The notes below the pieces were generated by a model that ran no database searches, was not told the DNA's origin, and was given only the letters and a program-made list of their open reading frames with translations. A DNA stretch of 6,157 nt, taken from positions 1 to 6,157 of the forward strand of contig CAJULJ010000112.1 in NCBI GenBank assembly GCA_910587395.1, read 5' to 3'. The first letter of the stretch is position 1; each line of letters starts with the position of its first letter. Positions 6,046 to 6,157 of this stretch are shown here, piece by piece. Origin of the DNA: an uncultured Oscillospiraceae bacterium. GTDB lineage: Bacteria; Bacillota; Clostridia; Oscillospirales; Oscillospiraceae. A program made the position numbers and the translations under genes.

Positions 6046-6056
6046 GTTACTGTAAC
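6046..6056. promoter_or_regulatory. Palindrome GTTAC-N-GTAAC over the dctP -10 region
   Basis: An 11-base perfect inverted repeat overlaps the proposed -10 hexamer of the dctP promoter. Such placement would suit a repressor site, but an 11-base palindrome can occur by chance and I cannot assign a regulator family. Confidence 0.3.
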
Positions 6057-6077
6057 AAACCTCAAAAACGGATGCAA
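6049..6077 (-). promoter_or_regulatory. Candidate promoter of the dctPQM operon
   Basis: On the minus strand, TTGCAT (6072-6077) is followed after 17 bases by TACAGT (6049-6054), each four of six consensus bases, with TG one base before the -10 (extended form). Start would be near 6042, giving a leader of about 41 bases. A second option uses TTGACG (6115-6120) with TAGTAC (6093-6098) at 16 bases. Both are weaker than consensus, as expected for a regulated operon. Confidence 0.45.
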
Positions 6078-6090
6078 TAGACTTCAAAAT

Positions 6091-6109
6091 ATGTACTATT
6101 TATCTACAT
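6091..6109. promoter_or_regulatory. Inverted repeat ATGTA-N9-TACAT between divergent promoters
   Basis: ATGTA (6091-6095) and TACAT (6105-6109) are five-base arms separated by nine bases, in the AT-rich segment between the dctP promoter and the rightward promoter at the window edge. The size and position suit a dimeric regulator of both directions, for example one encoded by the divergent gene. The support is weak and purely positional. Confidence 0.28.
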
Positions 6110-6128
6110 GGCGTCGTCAATAAAAACA

Positions 6129-6157
6129 TGATATAATCGTCCTCAAAGAAAAGGGGG
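6129..6157 (+). promoter_or_regulatory. Divergent promoter and start of a ribosome site for a gene beyond the window
   Basis: TGATATAAT (6129-6137) is a perfect extended -10 element on the plus strand, with no good -35 at the normal distance. About a dozen bases later the window ends in AAAGGGGG (6150-6157), which looks like a Shine-Dalgarno sequence. A rightward gene would therefore start just outside. In this divergent layout next to a TRAP operon it is often a transcriptional regulator, but no coding sequence is visible here. Confidence 0.5.

Noticed and set aside
5189..6055. 288-codon plus-strand open frame opposite dctP
   Set aside because: It is a composition shadow of a GC-rich gene: His/Gly/Val/Leu-rich with no recognisable domain, while the opposite strand encodes a complete DctP.

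Overview
The window looks like a chromosomal stretch from a moderately GC-rich Clostridium-class Firmicute, most likely a gut Oscillospiraceae relative (Flavonifractor/Oscillibacter/Intestinimonas-like). This is an inference. It rests on strong AGGAGG-type ribosome sites, consensus sigma-A promoters inside AT-rich gaps, a Gram-positive style lipoprotein signal (LAAC lipobox, then a Gly/Ser/Thr/Pro linker) and GC-rich third codon positions. No rRNA, tRNA or CRISPR array is visible.

Left part (1-1038). At the left edge is a short AT-rich sequence whose minus strand begins GTAAGCG at base 57. That resembles the terminus of an IS66-family insertion sequence, but no transposase gene lies inside the window. 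Next to it is the N-terminal third of a fused TRAP permease of the TAXI type (73-747, minus). It breaks off where the membrane core should continue, so it is almost certainly non-functional, yet it keeps a perfect-consensus promoter (TTGACA-17-TATAAT). A 291-bp gap then carries that promoter, an unexplained GC-rich block, and an extended -10 promoter for the next gene.

Middle (1039-2391). A complete 12-helix MFS transporter (1039-2214, plus) runs towards a minus-strand cupin gene. A perfect 16-bp inverted repeat lies between these convergent genes and probably terminates the minus-strand operon.

Right part (2389-6157). This is a minus-strand operon, read right to left: dctP (solute-binding lipoprotein), a strong intercistronic hairpin, dctQ (small permease), dctM (large permease; stop and start overlap as TAATG), a 156-bp gap with puzzling reading frames, then a KdgF-like cupin. 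DctP would capture a carboxylated solute outside the cell. DctQ and DctM would import it using an ion gradient. The cupin has the metal-ligand pattern of enzymes that open unsaturated uronate rings, so the operon plausibly takes up and begins to process a uronate or similar sugar acid. The substrate is inferred, not shown. At the right edge a divergent promoter and a purine-rich, ribosome-site-like sequence point to a rightward gene just outside the window, often a regulator in this arrangement.

I do not see a clearly new system. The items most worth a second look are the dctP-dctQ hairpin, the broken reading frame ahead of the cupin, and the decapitated TAXI permease under an intact consensus promoter.
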